34,467 nucleotides of DNA from assembly GCA_030625995.1 (NCBI GenBank), contig DAOUPU010000002.1, forward strand, positions 1-34,467, read 5' to 3'. The notes under the pieces are model-generated. The model had not been told where the DNA came from. It ran no database searches and worked only from the letters and a program-made list of their open reading frames with translations. Positions 31,218 to 34,467 of the stretch are shown one piece after another. Position numbers and translations under genes: made by a program. Each line of letters begins with the position of its first letter. The stretch's first letter is position 1. The stretch is from Flavobacteriaceae bacterium. GTDB taxonomy: Bacteria > Bacteroidota > Bacteroidia > Flavobacteriales > Flavobacteriaceae.

Positions 31218-33233
31218 TTATTTAGACGAATCTTTAGGAATTTCATCTTTTAAATTTTCTTTTTTCTTAACTGTTTTACTTTTTTTATTTACCTCCTCTA
31301 CGACGTGAGAATTGAAAGGTCTTTCTCCAAAAATATTTTTTAGATCTTTTTCAAAAATAACTTCCTTCTCAATTAAGATATTTGCCAATTCTGTTAGTTT
31401 TGTTTTGTTTTTTTTCAAAATATCGATCGCACGTTCATATTGTGATTTTATAATTTTTGAAATTTCTTCATCAATAATTTGAGCTGTCTTTTCACTATAA
31501 GGTTTAGTAAAGGTATAATCACTTTGACCACTCGAGTCATAATAGGTGATATTTCCAATTTTATCACTCAAACCATAAACACTAACAATAGCTCGGGCCT
31601 GACGAGTTACCTTCTCTAGATCATTTAATGCACCGGTTGATATTCTGTCGAACATTACCTTTTCGGCTGCTCTACCTCCTAGGGTAGCACACATCTCATC
31701 AAGCATTTGTTCAGTTTCAACAATTTGACGTTCCTCCGGCAAGTACCAAGCCGCACCTAATGATTTTCCCCTGGGAACTATGGTTACTTTTACCAATGGT
31801 GCCGCATGCTCTAACATCCAGCTAACAGTAGCATGACCTGCTTCGTGATAGGCAATGGTTTTTCTTTCTTTATCAGAAATTATCTTATTTTTCTTCTCTA
31901 ATCAACCAACAATTCTGTCAACTGCCGCTAAAAAGTCGACATGATGTACACTTTTTTTGCTGGTACGAGCTGCAACGAGTGCTGCTTCATTACAAACATT
32001 GGCAATATCAGCCCCGGAGAACCCCGGTGTTTGTTTTGACAAAAAATCAATATCTACATCTTTTGCAAGTTTGAGTGGTTTGATATGAACTTCAAATATT
32101 GCTTTTCTTTCATTTCTATCTGGAAGATCCACATAGATTTGACGGTCGAATCTTCCGGCACGCATCAATGCTTTATCCAATACATCCGCACGATTTGTAG
32201 CTGCAATAACTATAACATTAACATCAGTTCCAAAACCATCCATTTCAGTAAGTAGTTGGTTTAAAGTATTTTCTCTTTCGTCATTACCTCCGGTAATATT
32301 ATTTCTTCCTCTGGATCGTCCTATGGCATCAATTTCATCAATAAAGATGATGGAAGGAGATTTTTGAGCTGCTTGTTTAAAGAGGTCCCTAACTCTGGAA
32401 GCCCCAACTCCAACAAACATTTCAACGAAATCAGATCCTGAAAGCGAAAAGAATGGTACTTCTGCTTCCCCTGCAACAGCCTTTGCTAGCAAAGTTTTAC
32501 CCGTTCCAGGAGGTCCAACTAATATTGCCCCTTTTGGAATTTTACCTCCTAAAGCAGTATATTTATCCGGATTCTTTAAAAAATCTACAATTTCCTGCAC
32601 TTCTTCTTTGGCTCCTTCTAAGCCTGCCACATCTTTAAATGATGTCTTTACTTTGGTATTTTGATCAAATATTTTAGCCTTGGATTTTCCAATATTAAAT
32701 ATTTGCCCACCAGCACCGCCACCACCGCCTCCAGACATACGACGCATAAAGAACACCCATAAAGCAATGATGAAAATAAATGGCAACCATACCAAAAAGG
32801 AATCTAAAAAGCTGGTTCTCGTTACATTGTCCTTATCAAAATCTAATGAAAATTCAGCTTTTGATTTTTTTAATTCAGACTCGAAATTTTGTAAATCCCC
32901 AAAATCATATACATACATTGGTGAAGCAGGATTAAAAAAAGAAGAGTTCTTTCGCGTTTTATGAACATCTCTATCTAATGCTTCCGGTTTAATGTATAAT
33001 TGTGCAATATCACTATTAACAATAACAATTTTTTCAATATCGTTGTTGTTTAAGATAGATTCAAATTCATTTTCTGTTAATTTACTGGAAGATATATCGG
33101 AATTACCTAATAACTGGTATCCAATTAGTAGTGCGAAAATAATACCGTAGATCCAGTAAAAATTAAACTTAAAATTAAACTGTTTTAACGGATTATTATT
33201 TTTGTCCTTATTGTCGGTGTTCTCTTTTTTCAT
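31218..33233 (-). pseudogene. ftsH: ATP-dependent zinc metalloprotease FtsH, interrupted by an in-frame TGA
   Basis: The full frame would be 671 residues from the ATG at 33233 (a TTG one codon earlier is less likely), normal for FtsH, which extracts and degrades membrane and some soluble proteins. Residues 1-443 are intact: two membrane helices, a glycine-rich linker (RRMSGGGGGG), Walker A GPPGTGKT (240-247), Walker B IFIDEID (296-302) and an arginine-finger block. Codon 444 is TGA (31902-31904), where homologues have Gly (DRIVGG). The frame continues cleanly: HEAGH follows at residues 463-467, then the protease domain to 31218. No ATG, GTG or TTG lies between TGA and HEAGH; the first ATG is at 31817, after the zinc motif, so a restart would lack it. 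It may be a real mutation, a sequencing error or read-through. It sits mid-operon between rsfS and LUD. Confidence 0.88.
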
Positions 33234-33255
33234 CAATTTGTTTAAAAATTATTGC

Positions 33256-33627
33256 TTAATAAGCATTTTCAATGTTTGTAATTTTGGCATCTCCCCAAAG
33301 TCCTTCTAAATTATAAAATTCACGAACCTGTTTTTGAAAAACATGCACAACTACATTTACATAATCAATTAATATCCATTCGGCATTAGATTCACCCTCA
33401 ACATGCCACGGTTTGTCTTTGAGGGTCTTACTGACTTTTTTCTGAATGGAACCTGAAATTGCACTTACCTGTGTATTTGAATTTCCTTCACAAATAACAA
33501 AATAATCACAAACAGTATTTTCAATTTCTCTTAAATCAAGGATAGTTGTATTTTCACCTTTTACATCTTCAATTCCCATGATCACTTCGGTGATTAATTG
33601 ATCTGTGTTTACAGTTTTTATTGTCAT
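33256..33627 (-). CDS. rsfS: Ribosomal silencing factor RsfS
   Basis: 123 residues. RsfS (Iojap/DUF143) binds ribosomal protein L14 (uL14) and blocks subunit joining when nutrients are scarce. The signature region is TILDLREIENTVCDYFVICEG, then SNTQVSAIS and GESNAEWILIDYVNVVVHVF, which carries the conserved WxxxDY block. ftsH begins 22 bp downstream, so both are transcribed together from the TAnnTTTG element at 33650-33657. It is divergent from the biotin ligase gene. The start ATG at 33627 gives the full domain. Confidence 0.95.
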   Translation of the reverse strand: MTIKTVNTDQLITEVIMGIEDVKGENTTILDLREIENTVCDYFVICEGNSNTQVSAISGSIQKKVSKTLKDKPWHVEGESNAEWILIDYVNVVVHVFQKQVREFYNLEGLWGDAKITNIENAY

Positions 33628-33649
33628 TAATTTTATTAAATATTTCTTG

Positions 33650-33657
33650 CAAATGTA
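33650..33657 (-). promoter_or_regulatory. -7 promoter element (TACATTTG) of the rsfS-ftsH operon
   Basis: TACATTTG followed by CAAG on the - strand fits TAnnTTTG, 22 bases upstream of the rsfS ATG. It would drive the eight-gene operon ending at 27771. Confidence 0.6.
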
Positions 33658-33701
33658 TCACATTTTTATCATTTTAGATGTTCAATACTTGCAATATTCA
33701 T

Positions 33702-34433
33702 ATGTATTTAGTCAAACTTGATGCCACAACTTCCACTAACTCTTATCTAAGAGATCTGCTAAAAAAGGTTGATACTCCTGATTGGACGGTTGTAACAGCG
33801 GAATTTCAATCTCTTGGCAGAGGTCTTTCTAAATCGAACTGGGTATCAGAAGAAGGTAAGAATCTCTTGTGTAGTATTTTAATTAGGTTTGATGATCTAA
33901 AAATAGTCAATAGTTTTTACATGAGTTGTGCAATTTCAATAGGTGTTTATAATGCTTTAAATAAATATAATTTACCTTTTTTAAGCGTAAAATGGCCGAA
34001 CGACATTATGTCAGGGTCTCGTAAATTAGGAGGAATTCTAATCGAGAACAGTTTGAAGAATGAACATATATATCAAAGTATTGTCGGGTTGGGGTTAAAT
34101 GTTAATCAGGAATTTTTCCCGGACTATTTACCTGATGCAATATCAATGAAACAGATTAAAAAAAAGGAGTTTGATAGAGGTGAAGTACTAAAGAATATAG
34201 TAAATTCTATAAAGGAAACCATAGGTCTGTTAAAAACTAATGAATTTGATGTTTTACACAAGGAATACGAGAACAGATTGTTTAAAAATGGAAAGGTTCA
34301 AATGTTCGAAGATAAATACAAAAAACAATTTTTAGGTAAAATTGTAGGAGTTCACAGCAACGGAATGTTAAAAATCGAAAATGAGGAAAATTCAATAAAA
34401 CACTATGATCACAAACAAATTAAGTTTTTATAA
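33702..34433 (+). CDS. birA: Biotin--[acetyl-CoA-carboxylase] ligase (BirA, no HTH)
   Basis: 243 residues from the ATG at 33702; a second ATG at 33678 would add eight residues (MFNTCNIH) that do not resemble the usual start, MxxxKLxxTxSTN. It activates biotin with ATP and joins it to carboxylase carrier proteins. The motifs are ATTSTNSYL, then QSLGRGLSKSNW (matching the biotin-loop GRGRxxxxW, with GRGLSKSNW here), KWPNDIM and KLGGILIE, and GLGLNVNQ. The N-terminal DNA-binding domain of E. coli BirA is missing, so it does not act as a repressor. Divergent from rsfS. No promoter with a good TAnnTTTG match was found upstream. Confidence 0.92.
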   Translation: MYLVKLDATTSTNSYLRDLLKKVDTPDWTVVTAEFQSLGRGLSKSNWVSEEGKNLLCSILIRFDDLKIVNSFYMSCAISIGVYNALNKYNLPFLSVKWPNDIMSGSRKLGGILIENSLKNEHIYQSIVGLGLNVNQEFFPDYLPDAISMKQIKKKEFDRGEVLKNIVNSIKETIGLLKTNEFDVLHKEYENRLFKNGKVQMFEDKYKKQFLGKIVGVHSNGMLKIENEENSIKHYDHKQIKFL

Positions 34434-34467
34434 TCTTATTTTGCTCCAATATTCTTTATTAAAGTAT

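Noticed and set aside
30814..31308. 164-codon open frame on the + strand opposite the LUD gene
   Set aside because: It is antisense to LUD and crosses the ftsH-LUD junction. Its composition fits a shadow frame of the genes on the other strand.
31902..31904. TGA in ftsH read as glycine or selenocysteine
   Set aside because: TGA is used as a normal stop in other genes here (for example 1893-1895 and 7489-7491). No SECIS-like element was identified, and FtsH is not a selenoprotein family. A substitution of GGA is simpler.

Overview
The window is about 34.5 kb of AT-rich DNA from a member of the Bacteroidota, most likely a marine-type Flavobacteriaceae. The evidence is repeated promoter motifs of the form TAnnTTTG (the Bacteroidota housekeeping -7 element), a general lack of Shine-Dalgarno sequences, and typical flavobacterial gene neighbourhoods: ftsK-lolA-lptF/G-ribB, rsfS-ftsH-LUD-cdsA-psd-ACBP, and a thioredoxin/small-protein/tpx cluster. 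No tRNA, rRNA, insertion sequence, phage or CRISPR array was seen. Almost everything is housekeeping or cell-envelope gene content.

Layout. 1-1005 (-): the 5' part of an AraC-type HTH gene and a secreted META-domain protein. 1218-4314 (+): a peroxide-defence cluster with a Prx6-type peroxiredoxin, an AhpC-type 2-Cys peroxiredoxin, a thioredoxin with a WCGNC site, a small conserved protein, thiol peroxidase Tpx and diacylglycerol kinase DgkA. 4449-12008 (+): a tight operon for division and envelope: ftsK, a LolA-like carrier, an LptF/G permease, ribB with a degenerate second domain, lpxK and pnp. 12009-12336: a gene-free interval holding two tandem copies of a small-RNA unit on the - strand. 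12337-17301 (-): lipA, an atypical Nramp transporter, an ECF sigma factor, a GT2 glycosyltransferase, a Cys-rich membrane mini-protein and a protein resembling the C-terminal half of arginyl/leucyl-tRNA-protein transferases. 17399-21829 (-): an EF-G paralogue with a degenerate GTPase site, murB and a class I aminotransferase. 21955-24492 (+): a YtxH / holin-3_6 / unknown three-gene cassette and an aspartyl protease with a PDZ domain. 24533-24970 (-): a DUF1573 protein. 25088-27721 (+): valS. 27771-33627 (-): the operon rsfS-ftsH-LUD-cdsA-psd-ACBP-YceI-VOC, in which ftsH is interrupted by an in-frame TGA. 33702-34433 (+): a BirA-type biotin ligase.

The most interesting signal is at 12009-12336. 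Two units repeat with a 166-bp period on the - strand. Each has, at the same spacing, a 15-bp near-palindromic upstream box, a near-consensus sigma-54 promoter (TTGGCACG-N4-TTGT), a conserved transcript body (56 of 58 bases identical) that begins at the predicted start point, and an intrinsic terminator whose stem carries a compensatory base-pair change. The spacers between these parts have diverged in sequence but kept their length. This looks like a pair of sigma-54-dependent small RNAs. The second signal is ftsH: a GGA-to-TGA type stop sits 18 codons before the HEAGH zinc-protease motif in an otherwise intact gene. The third is the EF-G paralogue, which has lost the catalytic histidine of its GTPase domain.
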